From: Pseudomonas sp. MPC6 | GTDB lineage: Bacteria > Pseudomonadota > Gammaproteobacteria > Pseudomonadales > Pseudomonadaceae | Direction: 5' to 3' | DNA length: 64,000 nucleotides | Assembly (NCBI RefSeq): GCF_006094435.1 | Contig: NZ_CP034783.1 | Span: 1,391,001 to 1,455,000 of the forward strand | Translations under genes and position numbers: made by a program | The notes under the pieces: model-generated | The model's input: the letters and a program-made list of their open reading frames with translations, nothing else | Database searches by the model: none | Told to the model about the DNA's origin: nothing | In this document: positions 27,914-37,756 of the stretch, piece after piece | Position numbering within the stretch: position 1 is the stretch's first letter | Layout of the letters: every line of letters begins with the position of its first letter

Positions 27914-28306
27914 GTGGACGAGAAACAACGTTATGACGAGGGCATGCAAGTCCGTCGCGCAGTACTCGGTGATGCCCACGTGGACCGTAGCCTGACCACC
28001 CTGACCGAGTTCAACTCGGAGTTCCAGGAGATGATCACCCGCCATGCCTGGGGTGACATCTGGACCCGCCCGGGCCTGCCGCGCCACACCCGCAGCCTGA
28101 TCACCATCGCCATGCTGATCGGCATGAACCGCGAGGGTGAACTCAAGCTGCACCTGCGCGCCGCTGCCAACAACGGCGTAACCCGTGGCGAGATCAAGGA
28201 AGTGATCATGCAGAGTGCAATTTACTGCGGCATCCCGGCGGCGAATGCGACGTTCCACCTGGCGGAGTCGGTGTGGGACGAGTTGGGGGTCGAGTCGCGG
28301 GAGTGA
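27914..28306 (+). CDS. pcaC: 4-carboxymuconolactone decarboxylase
   Basis: A 130-residue CMD-family protein that decarboxylates gamma-carboxymuconolactone to beta-ketoadipate enol-lactone. RYDEGMQVRRAVLGDAHVD is the standard opening and GEIKEVIMQSAIYCGIPAAN holds the active-site region. I start at GTG 27914, with GGGGAAGG upstream. An ATG frame that starts 53 codons earlier lies inside pcaD and is not used. It ends the pcaTBDC group, followed by REP elements. Confidence 0.93.
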   Translation: MDEKQRYDEGMQVRRAVLGDAHVDRSLTTLTEFNSEFQEMITRHAWGDIWTRPGLPRHTRSLITIAMLIGMNREGELKLHLRAAANNGVTRGEIKEVIMQSAIYCGIPAANATFHLAESVWDELGVESRE

Positions 28307-28334
28307 TTCCGGCGATTTGCAGGGCCTGACCTGG

Positions 28335-28495
28335 CCCCTTCGCGGGCAAGCCCGCTCCCACAGTTGTCCAGTGTGAACACCAATTTTGTGTTCACCGAAG
28401 ATCCCCTGTAGGAGCTGGCTTGCCAGCGAAAGCGTTCTATCAGACAACATCTCTGTCGAATGTGCCGCCGCCTTGGCGGGCAAGCCCGCTCCACA
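28335..28495. repeat. Cluster of three REP elements
   Basis: A single REP at 28335-28363 is followed by an inverted pair (28406-28430 and 28471-28495) whose arms belong to two subtypes (GGAGCTGGCTTGCCAGC and GGCGGGCAAGCCCGCT). It fills the space between pcaC and the convergent porin gene. Confidence 0.8.
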
Positions 28496-28507
28496 TTTGA
28501 CCTGTGT

Positions 28508-29767
28508 TTACAGCAAGTTGATCGGATAGCTGACGATCAACCGGTTCTCATCGAACTCGTTATTGCTGAAATCCCGGCGAATGGTCGAATTGCGCCATTT
28601 GACGTTCAGGTCCTTGAACGTTCCGCTTTGTACGGTGTAAGCCAGTTCCGATTCACGCCCCCATTCCTTGCCATCGGTAACGGCGCCGGTGTGCACGTTG
28701 TCACCGCTGATGTAGCGGTTCATCAGGGTCAGGCCCGGTATGCCGACGGCAACGAAGTTGTAGTCGTGGCGCAGCTGCCAGGACTTCTCCCTGGCGTTGT
28801 CATAGCTGGCGTTATAGCTGTCGTTGGCCAGGGTGCCGCCACTGGTGCCGTTGACCCGCATCCAGGTATTGTCGCCGGTGAGCTTTTGCAGGCCGACGTA
28901 GAAGGTGTGGCCGCCGTACTTGGCGGAGAACAGGCCGGACCAGGTCTTGTTGTCCAGCTCTCCGGCCCGGGCGCTGCCGTCATCCTTGCCATGGAAGAAA
29001 CCGAGGTTGGCGCCCAGGGTCCAGTCGCCGATGGGCTGGCTGTGGGTCACATTCAGGTATTGCTGGCTGTAGATGTCCTTGAGTTCGGCGTTCCACAGGC
29101 CGACCTGGGTGCGCTTGTCGTTGAACAGGTACTCGCCGCCCTGGAAGTTGAACCGGTCGGAGGTGAACGCAGCCTGGCCGGTCATCGACATGTCGCTCAT
29201 GCTGCTGTCGTCCCGCGGGCTGTTGGCGCGGAACTGGCCGCCGTAGAGGGTCAGGCCGGCGATTTCCTTCGAGGTGATCTGGCCGCCACGGAAGGTTTGC
29301 GGCAGGGAGCGCCCGTCGTCGGAGCGCAGGATCGGCAGCACCGGCATCCATTCGCCGACCTTGACTTCGGTCTGCGACAGCTTGGCCTTGAACGCCACGT
29401 TGGTGCGCCCGAAGTGGTCCGCCGGGCCACCGTCGCTGTCCAACGGCAGCAACTGGGTGCCGCCGGTGCCTTTACCGCCGTCGAGTTTCGCCGAATACAA
29501 CCCCAGCACATCGATGCCGAACCCGACAGTACCCTGAGTAAAGCCGGATTTGGCGTCGAGGATGAAGCTTTGCGTCCATTCTTCAGCCTTGCCCTGGGCC
29601 CGGGTCGGGTTGGTGAAGTTGCGGTTGATGTAGAAGTTGCGCAGGTTCAGGTTGACCTTGGCGCCTTCGACAAAACCCGATTCCTCGGCCGCGGCGGGCA
29701 GCGCCGCACCGGTCAGCGCGATGGCGATCAGGCTGGGAAAAAAATACTGCGCGGTGGAAGGCGTCAT
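28508..29767 (-). CDS. OprD-family outer-membrane porin, probably for aromatic acids
   Basis: A 419-residue OprD/Occ-family porin. The signal peptide ends LTGAALPAAA before EESGFVEGAKV. The mature chain shows the family markers LNLRNFYINRNF, EWTQSFILDAKSGFTQGTVGFG near the N-terminus, the loop sequence SPRDDSSMSDM and a terminal strand ending in LIVSYPINLL. I start at the ATG at 29767, since the 22 codons upstream look non-coding. Its place at the end of the pca cluster and a PcaR-like box about 210 bp upstream suggest uptake of protocatechuate, 4-hydroxybenzoate or a related acid (OpdK/PhaK-like). The substrate is inference. Confidence 0.88.
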   Translation of the reverse strand: MTPSTAQYFFPSLIAIALTGAALPAAAEESGFVEGAKVNLNLRNFYINRNFTNPTRAQGKAEEWTQSFILDAKSGFTQGTVGFGIDVLGLYSAKLDGGKGTGGTQLLPLDSDGGPADHFGRTNVAFKAKLSQTEVKVGEWMPVLPILRSDDGRSLPQTFRGGQITSKEIAGLTLYGGQFRANSPRDDSSMSDMSMTGQAAFTSDRFNFQGGEYLFNDKRTQVGLWNAELKDIYSQQYLNVTHSQPIGDWTLGANLGFFHGKDDGSARAGELDNKTWSGLFSAKYGGHTFYVGLQKLTGDNTWMRVNGTSGGTLANDSYNASYDNAREKSWQLRHDYNFVAVGIPGLTLMNRYISGDNVHTGAVTDGKEWGRESELAYTVQSGTFKDLNVKWRNSTIRRDFSNNEFDENRLIVSYPINLL

Positions 29768-29974
29768 GGGCTCGGGTCTCTCTGATTCTTGGGGATGAAG
29801 CGTGGCGATGCCGCAACCTGGGGTTGCAGTCACAAGATTCGAATTCGAAACGGTGCGGGATCAGCCGGAGAGGGCAGGGCGCTGGGACATGGTGTCGAAC
29901 CTGTTGTTATTGGTGTTGTGTGGCGAATGGTGCTGTGAATGGACTAGATAGTTCAATTGGGTGAGGCGGGTTTT

Positions 29975-29989
29975 GGGCGATAATCGAAC
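29975..29989. promoter_or_regulatory. PcaR-like box upstream of the porin gene
   Basis: GGGCGATAATCGAAC matches 13 of 15 positions of the reverse PcaR box. It is the only such site in the 435-bp gap between the porin and the efflux operon and would place the porin in the PcaR regulon. Confidence 0.5.
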
Positions 29990-30022
29990 GTAAGATTGAC
30001 TGAAGTTTATGTGTTGCTTGCA

Positions 30023-30127
30023 CTGGCCCCTTCGCGGGCAAGCCCGCTCCCACAGTGTCCGTGTCGCACACAAATGTTGTGAACACCGCAGAACCTGTGG
30101 GAGCGGGCTTGCTCGCGAAGGGGCCAG
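30023..30127. repeat. REPIN
   Basis: Long inverted arms of 33 bp (30023-30055 and 30095-30127), from CTGGCCCCTTCGCGGGCAAG to its near-exact complement. Confidence 0.9.
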
Positions 30128-30157
30128 CAGGGCCAACACACCTTTCCCCGCAGCCAA

Positions 30158-30186
30158 CAAAAAGCCCACCAAAAGGTGGGCTTCAA
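30158..30186 (-). terminator. Terminator of the efflux operon
   Basis: AGCCCACC-TTTT-GGTGGGCT followed by U5 on the minus transcript. It lies 17 bp past the ttgC stop. Confidence 0.9.
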
Positions 30187-30202
30187 GTTGTTTACCCCGA
30201 GA

Positions 30203-31663
30203 TCAGAACAACTTCAGCTTCGGCGCTTCTTCTTTCTGCGGCTCGACCTTCGCGGTCAGCTCGTTCCAGCCACCCCCCAGCGCCTTGTACAGATTGACCG
30301 CACTGGTCAGCTGCGCCAGGCGGTCGGTGATCAGCGCCTGTTGGGCACTGAACAGCTGACGCTGGGCATCCAGGAAGGTCAGGTTGCTGTCGACACCAAT
30401 GCGATAACGACGCTCGGCCAGACGGTAGTAGTCCTGGTTGGCAGTGACGAAATCACGCTGGGCCTGCAACTGCTCGGTGTAGGTCTGGCGCGCGGCCAGG
30501 CCATCGGCGACTTCCTGGAAGGCCGTTTGAATGGACTTCTCGTAGTTCGCCACGCCGATGTCTTTCTGGATTTTCGAGTAATCCAGGCTGGCGCGCAGGC
30601 TGCCGGCGTTGAAGATCGGCAGGTTGATCTGCGGCTGGAACAGCCAGGTGCCCGATCCGCCCTTGAACAGGCCGGACAGGTCCGGGCTCAGGGAGCCGGC
30701 ATTGGCCGTCAGGCTGATGCTCGGGAAGAATGCAGCCCGGGCCGCGCCGATGTTGGCATTGGCGGCCTTGAGGTTGTATTCGGCCTGGAGAATATCCGGA
30801 CGACGTTGCAGCAAGTCCGATGGCAGGCCAGGCGGAACGTCGCTCAGCAGTTCGTCGGACAGCGGCTTGGCGGTTTGCAGGTTGGCCGGGATTCCAGTGC
30901 CGAGCAGCAGCACCAGGCCGTTTTCATCCTGCGCCACCTGGCGGGTGTACCGGGCCAGTTGCGCCCTGGCGTTTTCCACCGAGGTACGCGACTGGGCCAG
31001 GTCCAGGGCCGAGGCCACACCGACTTCGTTGCTGCGCGCGGTGAGCTTCAGGCTCTCCTCGAATGCACCGAGGGTGTCCTGGGTCAGTTTGCGCAGCTCT
31101 TTGTCGGCTTGCCAGGTCAGGTAGGCATTGGCGACGTTGGCCACCAGACTGATCTGCGTGCTGCGGCGGCCTTCTTCAGTGGCGAAGTACTGCTGCAGGG
31201 CTTCTTCGCTCAGGCTGCGAACCCGACCGAACAAGTCCAGTTCATAAGCACTGATGCCGACCGTGGCCGAGTAGGAACTGGTGATGCCCGCTTCGCCGGT
31301 CTGCGAGGCCCGTGCCGGGACCCGTTGACGGCTGCCGGTGCCATTGGCCGACACCGCCGGGAACAGATCCGCACGCTGGACGCGGTACTGCGCCGCGAAG
31401 GCATCGATGTTCAACGCCGCGACCCGCAGGTCGCGGTTGTTTTCCAGGGCGACCTGGATCAGCTGTTGCAGGGCCGGGTCATGGAAAAACTGCTTCCAGC
31501 CCTGTTCGGCGGCGGCCTGGGCCGGCGCCTGGGCCGGCGAGTACGCCGGGCCCTGTGGATACTGGCCTGCCACCGGCGCGTCAGGGCGCTGATAGTCCGG
31601 TATCAGTGAGCAACCGCTCAGCACGAGGGCGGCGATTGCGATGGAGAGTAGCGACTTGCTCAT
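30203..31663 (-). CDS. ttgC: RND efflux outer-membrane channel (TtgC/EmhC/OprM type)
   Basis: A 486-residue TolC-like outer-membrane lipoprotein. The lipobox LVLSGC puts the lipidated Cys at residue 18. It has the two OEP repeats, with [20 protein letters not shown] in the first and [20 protein letters not shown] in the second, both hallmarks of the OprM family. It forms the exit duct for the AcrB-type pump encoded just before it. Its ATG shares bases with the ttgB stop. The name follows P. putida; the P. fluorescens name would be emhC. Confidence 0.93.
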   Translation of the reverse strand: MSKSLLSIAIAALVLSGCSLIPDYQRPDAPVAGQYPQGPAYSPAQAPAQAAAEQGWKQFFHDPALQQLIQVALENNRDLRVAALNIDAFAAQYRVQRADLFPAVSANGTGSRQRVPARASQTGEAGITSSYSATVGISAYELDLFGRVRSLSEEALQQYFATEEGRRSTQISLVANVANAYLTWQADKELRKLTQDTLGAFEESLKLTARSNEVGVASALDLAQSRTSVENARAQLARYTRQVAQDENGLVLLLGTGIPANLQTAKPLSDELLSDVPPGLPSDLLQRRPDILQAEYNLKAANANIGAARAAFFPSISLTANAGSLSPDLSGLFKGGSGTWLFQPQINLPIFNAGSLRASLDYSKIQKDIGVANYEKSIQTAFQEVADGLAARQTYTEQLQAQRDFVTANQDYYRLAERRYRIGVDSNLTFLDAQRQLFSAQQALITDRLAQLTSAVNLYKALGGGWNELTAKVEPQKEEAPKLKLF

Positions 31664-34600
31664 TAGCCAGCCTCTTTAGAAGGTTCAATCGCGGCATCCT
31701 GGTCAGCGGTTTTGCGCTGGCCCATGCCCGACACTGTGACGAAAAACAGGGGGACCCAGAAGATCGCGAGGACCGTGGCCGTGATCATACCGCCAATCAC
31801 CCCGGTACCGATCGCATGTTGGCTACCTGAGCCTGCGCCTGTGGAAATGGCCAGCGGTACCACGCCGAGGACGAAAGCGAGCGACGTCATGATGATCGGT
31901 CGCAAACGCATCCGGCAGGCTTCGATCGCTGCATCGCGCAAGCTACGTCCCTGTTCATGCAGTTCCTTGGCGAATTCGACGATCAGGATGGCGTTTTTCG
32001 CCGCCAGACCGATGGTCGTCAACAAGCCCACCTGGAAGTACACGTCGTTGGACAAGCCGCGCAGGCTGGTCGCCATCAGCGCCCCGATGATCCCCAGCGG
32101 CACCACCAGCATCACCGCGATCGGGATCGACCAGCTCTCATACAACGCCGCCAGACACAGGAACACCATCAGCAGCGACAGCGCATACAGGGCTGGCGCT
32201 TGCGAGCCGGACAGGCGTTCCTCGTACGACAGCCCGGTCCAGGAAAGACCGACACCGGCTGGCAGTTTCTTGGCCAGGGCTTCGACTTCGGCCATGGCTT
32301 CACCGGTGGAGTATCCGGGGGCCGGGGCCCCGAGGATTTCCACCGCCGCTACACCGTTGTAGCGGGAGAGTTTCGGTGCACCGTAGATCCATTCACCCTT
32401 GGCGAAGGCGGAGAAAGGCACCATGGTTCCGCTGGCGTTGCGCACGTACCACTTCTTGAGGTCTTCCGGACTCATGCGCGAGCCGGGCTGACCCTGTATG
32501 TACACTTTCTTCACCCGACCACGGTCGATGAAGTCGTTCACATAGCTACTGCCCAGGGCAATCGACAGGGTGTTGTTGATGTCGCTGAGGGTCACGCCCA
32601 AGGCGCTAGCCTTCTCATCGTCGATTTCCAGCTGATATTGCGGTTCGTCGTTCAGGCCGTTCGGACGCACTTGCGAGAGGATCTTGCTTTTTGCCGCCAT
32701 GCCGAGGAACTGGTTGCGCGCTTCCATCAGCTTTTCGTGACCGATACCGGCGCGGTCTTGCAGGAACACGTCGAAACCTGTGGCGTTACCCAGCTCCAGT
32801 ACCGCCGGTGGCGCGAAGGCGAACACCATGGCGTCACGGAAGGTGAGGAAGTGCTGCTGGGCCCGAGCCGCGACCTTGAATACGCTGTTATCGGCGTTAC
32901 GTTCGCCCCATGGTTTGAGCATGATGAACGCCATGCCCGAACTCTGGCCACGGCCGGCGAAGTTGAAGCCGTTCACGGTAAACACCGAGGCCACCGCATC
33001 GCCTTCACCGCCGTCCTTGCTCGGACGCAGGAGGAATTCACGCATCTCGTCCACCACCACCTGCGTGCGCTGGGCACTGGAGCCGGCGGGGGTTTGCACC
33101 TGGGCAAACAGCACGCCCTGGTCTTCTTCCGGCAGGAACGCCGTTGGAATGCGGGTGAACAGCCAGACCATGCCGACCAGGATGACCAGGTAGGCCAGCA
33201 GGTAGGGCGCCTTGTTCGAGAGCATATTGCCCACGCCACGCTCGTAGCTTCTGACACCACGGTCGAAATTGCGGTTGAACCAGCCGAAGAAGCCGCGTTT
33301 CGGCGTGCCGTGCTCGCCTTTGGGAATCGGCTTGAGCATGGTGGCGCACAGGGCCGGGGTAAAGATCAGCGCGACCAGTACCGACAGGGCCATGGCCGAG
33401 ACGATGGTGATCGAGAACTGCTTGTAGATCACCCCGGTGGAGCCGCTGAAGAACGCCATCGGCAGCAGTACCGCCGACAGCACCAGGGCAATGCCGACCA
33501 GTGCACCCTGGATCTGCCCCATGGATTTCTTGGTGGCCTCCTTGGGCGACAGGCCTTCTTCGCTCATCACCCGTTCGACGTTTTCCACCACGACGATGGC
33601 ATCATCCACCAGCAAGCCGATGGCCAACACCATGCCGAACATGGTCAGGGTGTTGATGCTGAAACCGAACGCCGCGAGGATCCCGAAGGTACCCAGCAAT
33701 ACGACCGGCACGGTCATCGTGGTGATCACGGTGGCGCGGAAGTTCTGCAGGAACAGGAACATCACCAGGAACACCAGCACGACCGCTTCGACCAGGGTTT
33801 CAACCACACCCTTGATCGACTCCTTCACCACGGGGGTAGTGTCGTATGGGAACACCACTTCCATGCCTTGCGGGAAGAACGGCTTGAGGGTTTCGATGGT
33901 ATCGCGCAGGGCTTTTGCGGTGTCGAGGGCGTTGGCACCGTTGGCCAGTTTCACCGCCAGACCGGAGGCCGGGCTGCCGTTGAACTGGGCGCTGATCGCA
34001 TAGTTCTCACCACCCAGGCTGACATCCGCCACGTCGCCGACGCGCACTTGCGAGCCGTCCTTGTTGACCTTGAGCAGGATCGCCTTGAACTGCTCGGCCG
34101 TCTGCAGGCGGGTCTTGCCGATGATCGTCGCGTTCAGCTGTTGGCCGGCGACCGCTGGCAAACCGCCGAGTTGACCGGACGACACCTGGACGTTCTGCGC
34201 CGCGATGGCGGTTTTCACGTCCACCGGGGTCAGGCTGTAGTTGTTGAGCTTGGCCGGATCGAGCCAGATCCGCATCGCGTACTGGGCACCGAAGACCTGG
34301 AAGTCACCGACACCGGCGGTCCGCGAGATCGGATCCTGCATGTTCGACACAATGTAGTTGGACAGGTCGTCCTTGGTCATGCTGCCGTCACGCGACACCA
34401 CGCCGATCACCAGCAGGAAGTTTTTCACTGCCTTGGTCACGCGGATCCCCTGTTGCTGCACTTCTTGGGGCAGCAGCGGGGTGGCCAGGTTCAGTTTGTT
34501 CTGCACCTGAACCTGCGCGGTATCGGAGTTGGTGCCCTGCTCGAAGGTCGCGGTAATGGTCATGCTGCCGTCGGAGTTACTTTCCGAGGAGACATAACGC

Positions 34601-34824
34601 AGGTTATCGATACCGTTGAGCTGTTGTTCGATCACCTGCACCACGGTGTCCTGCACGGTTTGTGCAGACGCGCCCGGGTAGGTCACCTGGATCGCAATGG
34701 CCGGAGGCGCAATGCTCGGGTATTGGTTGATCGGAAGTTTGAGGATCGAGAGTGCCCCGACCAGCATGATCACCAGGGCTATTACCCAGGCGAAAATCGG
34801 ACGGTCGATAAAGAATTTCGACAT
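31663..34824 (-). CDS. ttgB: RND multidrug efflux pump (TtgB/EmhB type)
   Basis: A 1053-residue inner-membrane RND transporter of the HAE-1 (AcrB/MexB) family. It opens [20 protein letters not shown], has twelve membrane helices and two large periplasmic loops. The proton-relay Asp pair lies in [16 protein letters not shown] (TM4). GFEFSINTL-type and [19 protein letters not shown] segments are as in AcrB. It exports solvents, antibiotics and aromatic compounds, including flavonoids in relatives. It is three bases downstream of ttgA and overlaps ttgC. Confidence 0.95.
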   Translation of the reverse strand: MSKFFIDRPIFAWVIALVIMLVGALSILKLPINQYPSIAPPAIAIQVTYPGASAQTVQDTVVQVIEQQLNGIDNLRYVSSESNSDGSMTITATFEQGTNSDTAQVQVQNKLNLATPLLPQEVQQQGIRVTKAVKNFLLVIGVVSRDGSMTKDDLSNYIVSNMQDPISRTAGVGDFQVFGAQYAMRIWLDPAKLNNYSLTPVDVKTAIAAQNVQVSSGQLGGLPAVAGQQLNATIIGKTRLQTAEQFKAILLKVNKDGSQVRVGDVADVSLGGENYAISAQFNGSPASGLAVKLANGANALDTAKALRDTIETLKPFFPQGMEVVFPYDTTPVVKESIKGVVETLVEAVVLVFLVMFLFLQNFRATVITTMTVPVVLLGTFGILAAFGFSINTLTMFGMVLAIGLLVDDAIVVVENVERVMSEEGLSPKEATKKSMGQIQGALVGIALVLSAVLLPMAFFSGSTGVIYKQFSITIVSAMALSVLVALIFTPALCATMLKPIPKGEHGTPKRGFFGWFNRNFDRGVRSYERGVGNMLSNKAPYLLAYLVILVGMVWLFTRIPTAFLPEEDQGVLFAQVQTPAGSSAQRTQVVVDEMREFLLRPSKDGGEGDAVASVFTVNGFNFAGRGQSSGMAFIMLKPWGERNADNSVFKVAARAQQHFLTFRDAMVFAFAPPAVLELGNATGFDVFLQDRAGIGHEKLMEARNQFLGMAAKSKILSQVRPNGLNDEPQYQLEIDDEKASALGVTLSDINNTLSIALGSSYVNDFIDRGRVKKVYIQGQPGSRMSPEDLKKWYVRNASGTMVPFSAFAKGEWIYGAPKLSRYNGVAAVEILGAPAPGYSTGEAMAEVEALAKKLPAGVGLSWTGLSYEERLSGSQAPALYALSLLMVFLCLAALYESWSIPIAVMLVVPLGIIGALMATSLRGLSNDVYFQVGLLTTIGLAAKNAILIVEFAKELHEQGRSLRDAAIEACRMRLRPIIMTSLAFVLGVVPLAISTGAGSGSQHAIGTGVIGGMITATVLAIFWVPLFFVTVSGMGQRKTADQDAAIEPSKEAG

Positions 34825-34827
34825 GGT

Positions 34828-35985
34828 TTACTCCCCTTTGCCGCTGGCAGCCTTGTCAGCTACCTGTGCGGGGGCCGGGTTCTTTGCGCCAACGTTAGTC
34901 GCTTCACTGGCTTTGACTTCAATGCCAGGTTTGACGTATTGCAGTCCTTCGGTGATCAGTCGATCACCGGCCTTCAGGCCGTCTTCGATCAGCCATTGGC
35001 TGCCCACCGTGCGGCTGGCCTTGAGCTGACGCAGTTCGACCTTGTTGTCCGGGCCGACGACCAGTGCGGTCGGGCTGCCTTTGAGGTCGCGGGTCACGCC
35101 TTGTTGCGGCGCGAGGATCGCCGCGCTGTTCACGCCGGCCTGCAACTGGGCGTGGACGAACATGCCTGGCAGCAGGGTGTGGTCAGGGTTCGGGAACACC
35201 GCACGCAAGGTCACGGAACCGGTGGTCTGGTCAACCGAGACTTCGGAGAACTCGAGCTTGCCCGGTTGTTTATACTCGCTGCCGTCTTCGAGGGTCAGCT
35301 TGACCGCTGCGGCGGTATCGCCAGCCTTTTGCAGGCGACCGCTTTCCAGTTCGCGGCGCAGTTCAAGCAGCTCCACGGACGACTGGGTCACGTCGACGTA
35401 GATCGGGTCGAGCTGCTGAATGACGGCCATGGCTTCGACCTGGCCGTTGGTCACCAGCGCGCCTTCGGTCACCGAAGAACGGCCGATGCGGCCAGAGATT
35501 GGCGCATACACCTTGGTGTAACGCACATTGATCTGCGCACTTTGCAGGGTCGCTTCCGCTTGTAGTCGGTTGGCCAGGGCCGTGTCGTATTCCTGGCGGC
35601 TGACAGCCTGCTCCTTGACCAGTTGCTGGTAGCGATCGGAGATCGACTTGGTCTGTTGCAGGTTGGCCTGGGCGCTTTTCAGGGTGGCGTCATAAACGGC
35701 CGGATCGATCTGATACAGCTGCTGGCCGGCCTTGACGTCGCCGCCTTCCTTGAACAGGCGCTTGAGAATGATGCCATTGACCTGAGGGCGAACTTCGGCG
35801 ATGCGGAACGCGCTGGTGCGGCCCGGGACCTCGGATGTCAGGGTGAACGCTTGTGGTTGCAGGGTTACGACGCCGACCTGAGGGGGCGCTGCGGCAGGCG
35901 CGGCCTCTTCCTTTTTGCATCCGCTAAGCAGTGTTGCCAAGGCGACGGCGGTGACCAGAGCGGTAACAGCTGGCTTGAATTGCAT
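34828..35985 (-). CDS. ttgA: RND efflux periplasmic adaptor (TtgA/EmhA type)
   Basis: A 385-residue membrane-fusion lipoprotein. The lipobox LLSGC precedes KKEEAAPAAAP, giving an inner-membrane-anchored adaptor. GRTSAFRIAEVRPQVNGIIL starts the barrel-sandwich hybrid, followed by the alpha-hairpin (TLKSAQANLQQTKSISDRYQ). It links pump and channel. The chosen ATG at 35985 gives the usual MexA/TtgA start; the frame is open 12 codons upstream. The operator for its divergent TetR regulator lies about 100 bp upstream. Confidence 0.93.
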   Translation of the reverse strand: MQFKPAVTALVTAVALATLLSGCKKEEAAPAAAPPQVGVVTLQPQAFTLTSEVPGRTSAFRIAEVRPQVNGIILKRLFKEGGDVKAGQQLYQIDPAVYDATLKSAQANLQQTKSISDRYQQLVKEQAVSRQEYDTALANRLQAEATLQSAQINVRYTKVYAPISGRIGRSSVTEGALVTNGQVEAMAVIQQLDPIYVDVTQSSVELLELRRELESGRLQKAGDTAAAVKLTLEDGSEYKQPGKLEFSEVSVDQTTGSVTLRAVFPNPDHTLLPGMFVHAQLQAGVNSAAILAPQQGVTRDLKGSPTALVVGPDNKVELRQLKASRTVGSQWLIEDGLKAGDRLITEGLQYVKPGIEVKASEATNVGAKNPAPAQVADKAASGKGE

Positions 35986-36076
35986 GAAAATCCTCGGGTC
36001 AGGCGCGCAAGTTGCGCACAAGAAAGGTGGAAGGGTAAAAATTGTGCGCTGAGTGGATAAGTAGCTTGCTAAGTAA

Positions 36077-36106
36077 TATACTTACGTTCATGGTTGTTTG
36101 TAAATA
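36077..36106. promoter_or_regulatory. TtgR/EmhR operator between ttgA and ttgR
   Basis: The segment includes TTAC (36082-36085) and GTAA (36100-36103) as an imperfect inverted repeat. In reverse it reads TATTTACAAACAACCATGAA, nearly identical to the TtgR operator I recall from P. putida. It overlaps the likely promoters of both divergent units. Confidence 0.8.
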
Positions 36107-36249
36107 GCTGAACCGTGTCACCTTGACGTTACAAAATTTGTTCAAAGGTTCGAATTGTAGGCCGGGGACGACGCCTGAGAGCGCTCGCTCCACTTTTATT
36201 CAGCTGATATTCAGACATCGCTGAAGCATCCTGATGAGGTTGTACTGCC

Positions 36250-36882
36250 ATGGTCCGTCGTACCAAAGAGGAAGCTCAAGAAACCCGTAGCCAGATACTC
36301 GAAGCGGCCGAACAAGCCTTCTTCGAGCGGGGCGTGGCGCGCACCACGCTGGCGGAGATCGCGACCCTGGCCGGCGTTACGCGCGGGGCCATCTATTGGC
36401 ATTTCAGCAACAAGGCGGCCGTGGTGCAGGCCATGCTCGACACCCTTCACGAGCCGCTGGATGACATGGCCAAGGCCAGCGAAAGTGCGGATGAACTCGA
36501 TCCGCTGGGCTGCATGCGCAAGCTGTTGATTCATTTGTTTCATCAAGTTGCGCTGGACCCGAAGACCCGACGACTCAATGAGATTCTGTTTCATAAGTGC
36601 GAATTCACCGATGAAATGTGCGACCTGCGCCAGCAGCGCCGCGCGGCCAGTCTCGATTGCAATGGGCGAATCGCCCTGGCCCTGAGTAATGCAGTGAATC
36701 GGGGACAGTTGCCGGAAAACCTCGACACCGTCCGCGCCGCCATCAGCCTGCATGCGTACATTGATGGCATCCTGTACCAGTGGCTGTTGGCGCCCGACAG
36801 TTTTGAACTGCACACCGAAGCCGAGCGTTGGGCCGATACAGGGTTGGATATGCTGCGCTTGAGCCCGAGTCTGTGCAAATAA
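36250..36882 (+). CDS. ttgR: TetR-family repressor TtgR/EmhR
   Basis: A 210-residue TetR-type repressor. The HTH is at about residues 27-52 ([20 protein letters not shown]) and the rest is the ligand-binding TetR_C_2/AcrR domain. It opens [20 protein letters not shown], the start shared by TtgR, EmhR and AcrR. It is divergent from ttgABC with a matching operator between them. Bound drugs or aromatic compounds release it and induce the pump. No ribosome-binding site other than GAGG well upstream is evident. Confidence 0.93.
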   Translation: MVRRTKEEAQETRSQILEAAEQAFFERGVARTTLAEIATLAGVTRGAIYWHFSNKAAVVQAMLDTLHEPLDDMAKASESADELDPLGCMRKLLIHLFHQVALDPKTRRLNEILFHKCEFTDEMCDLRQQRRAASLDCNGRIALALSNAVNRGQLPENLDTVRAAISLHAYIDGILYQWLLAPDSFELHTEAERWADTGLDMLRLSPSLCK

Positions 36883-37043
36883 AACAAAATCTATAAATGG
36901 AACCGGTTCTGCCAATGCTCGGCAGGGGTGAAGCGTCGTTCCTGGCCCGCGTTGTCGCAACGGGGTGCTTTTATATACGCAGGCTCGCCCGGTTGAAAGG
37001 TAACGGGCCAGGTAATTTGTAGGGATTTTGTGTCGAGTGGGTG

Positions 37044-37083
37044 AAAGAGCGTGACGTCGGCGTGATCGGCGTAGCGCTCTTTT
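37044..37083. terminator. Possible weak terminator between ttgR and the GNAT gene
   Basis: AAAGAGCG and CGCTCTTTT arms are separated by a 22-nt loop. It lies in the 248-bp convergent gap 36883-37130, which holds nothing else recognisable. The large loop makes function uncertain. Confidence 0.35.
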
Positions 37084-37130
37084 GCATCGGTGGTGTTGCA
37101 GTTGCCTGGATCCAGCGCCAGCGCCGACCA

Positions 37131-37616
37131 TCAGAAGATCAGGCCCATTCGCCGTTCATAACCGATCCGGCCCTTGTAGGCCTCGCCGCTGTCGATCCAG
37201 CCGAATTTTGCATAAAGCGCGATGGCCGACACGTTGTCGGCATCCACTGACAATTCCAGCCCCTTTATTTCCGGCCAGGCCTGGCGCGCCACCTCGGGCA
37301 ACGCTTGCAGGCAGGCCTTGCCGTAACCTTTGCCCTGAGCGCGGTGATCCACTTGCAATGCATGCAGGGTCGCGCTGTGTTCGTCGGCCCAGGCCGGCAG
37401 CACCGGCGGGCGTTTGAGCAGCAGAAAAGCGACGGGAATATCCCCGGCCAGCAGGGCAAATCCCTTGACCCCCGGGCCGGGCTTTGACAGCAGGGTGTGC
37501 AACGCACCGTGGATGTCGCCGGAGAACTTGATTTGGTCTTTGTGAACTTCAATGGCCTCGACCTGCCGGCGCTGGAGCGCGTTCAGGCTTTCGTAAGGCA
37601 CGAGTCTGGCTGTCAC
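37131..37616 (-). CDS. GNAT-family N-acetyltransferase
   Basis: A 161-residue acetyltransferase. The acetyl-CoA binding loop is VDHRAQGKGYGKACLQALP (motif A, with QGKGYG near residue 96), and VDADNVSAIALYAKFGWID is motif B. It starts at GTG 37616. The substrate is unknown: relatives modify small amines, antibiotics or protein N-termini. It is divergent from the sigma-factor cluster, whose candidate promoter lies about 80 bp away. Confidence 0.85.
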   Translation of the reverse strand: MTARLVPYESLNALQRRQVEAIEVHKDQIKFSGDIHGALHTLLSKPGPGVKGFALLAGDIPVAFLLLKRPPVLPAWADEHSATLHALQVDHRAQGKGYGKACLQALPEVARQAWPEIKGLELSVDADNVSAIALYAKFGWIDSGEAYKGRIGYERRMGLIF

Positions 37617-37692
37617 TGGAGTATCCTTTTTCCATTACCGAGATGTTTCGAATTCTAACGAGTTTGTGCCGATGGATTATTTTTATTTCGGT

Positions 37693-37719
37693 TGTCGATT
37701 TGGCGTTTTGCCAGACGAC
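37693..37719 (+). promoter_or_regulatory. Candidate ECF42-dependent promoter
   Basis: TGTCGA (37693-37698), a 17-nt spacer and CGAC (37716-37719) fit the ECF42 promoter as I recall it (-35 TGTCGA, -10 CGA/TC). It lies 38 nt before the ATG of the first gene of the cluster that ends with an ECF42-type sigma gene, so positive autoregulation is plausible. Confidence 0.5.
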
Positions 37720-37756
37720 AAAGGGTGTCTTCCAACAAAAACCACGGAGAACCACC

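Noticed and set aside
31957..35565. Open frame of 1202 codons on the plus strand
   Set aside because: It runs antisense through ttgB and part of ttgA. Its predicted protein is His/Gln/Arg-rich, typical of the reverse frame of a GC-rich gene, and has no ribosome-binding site.
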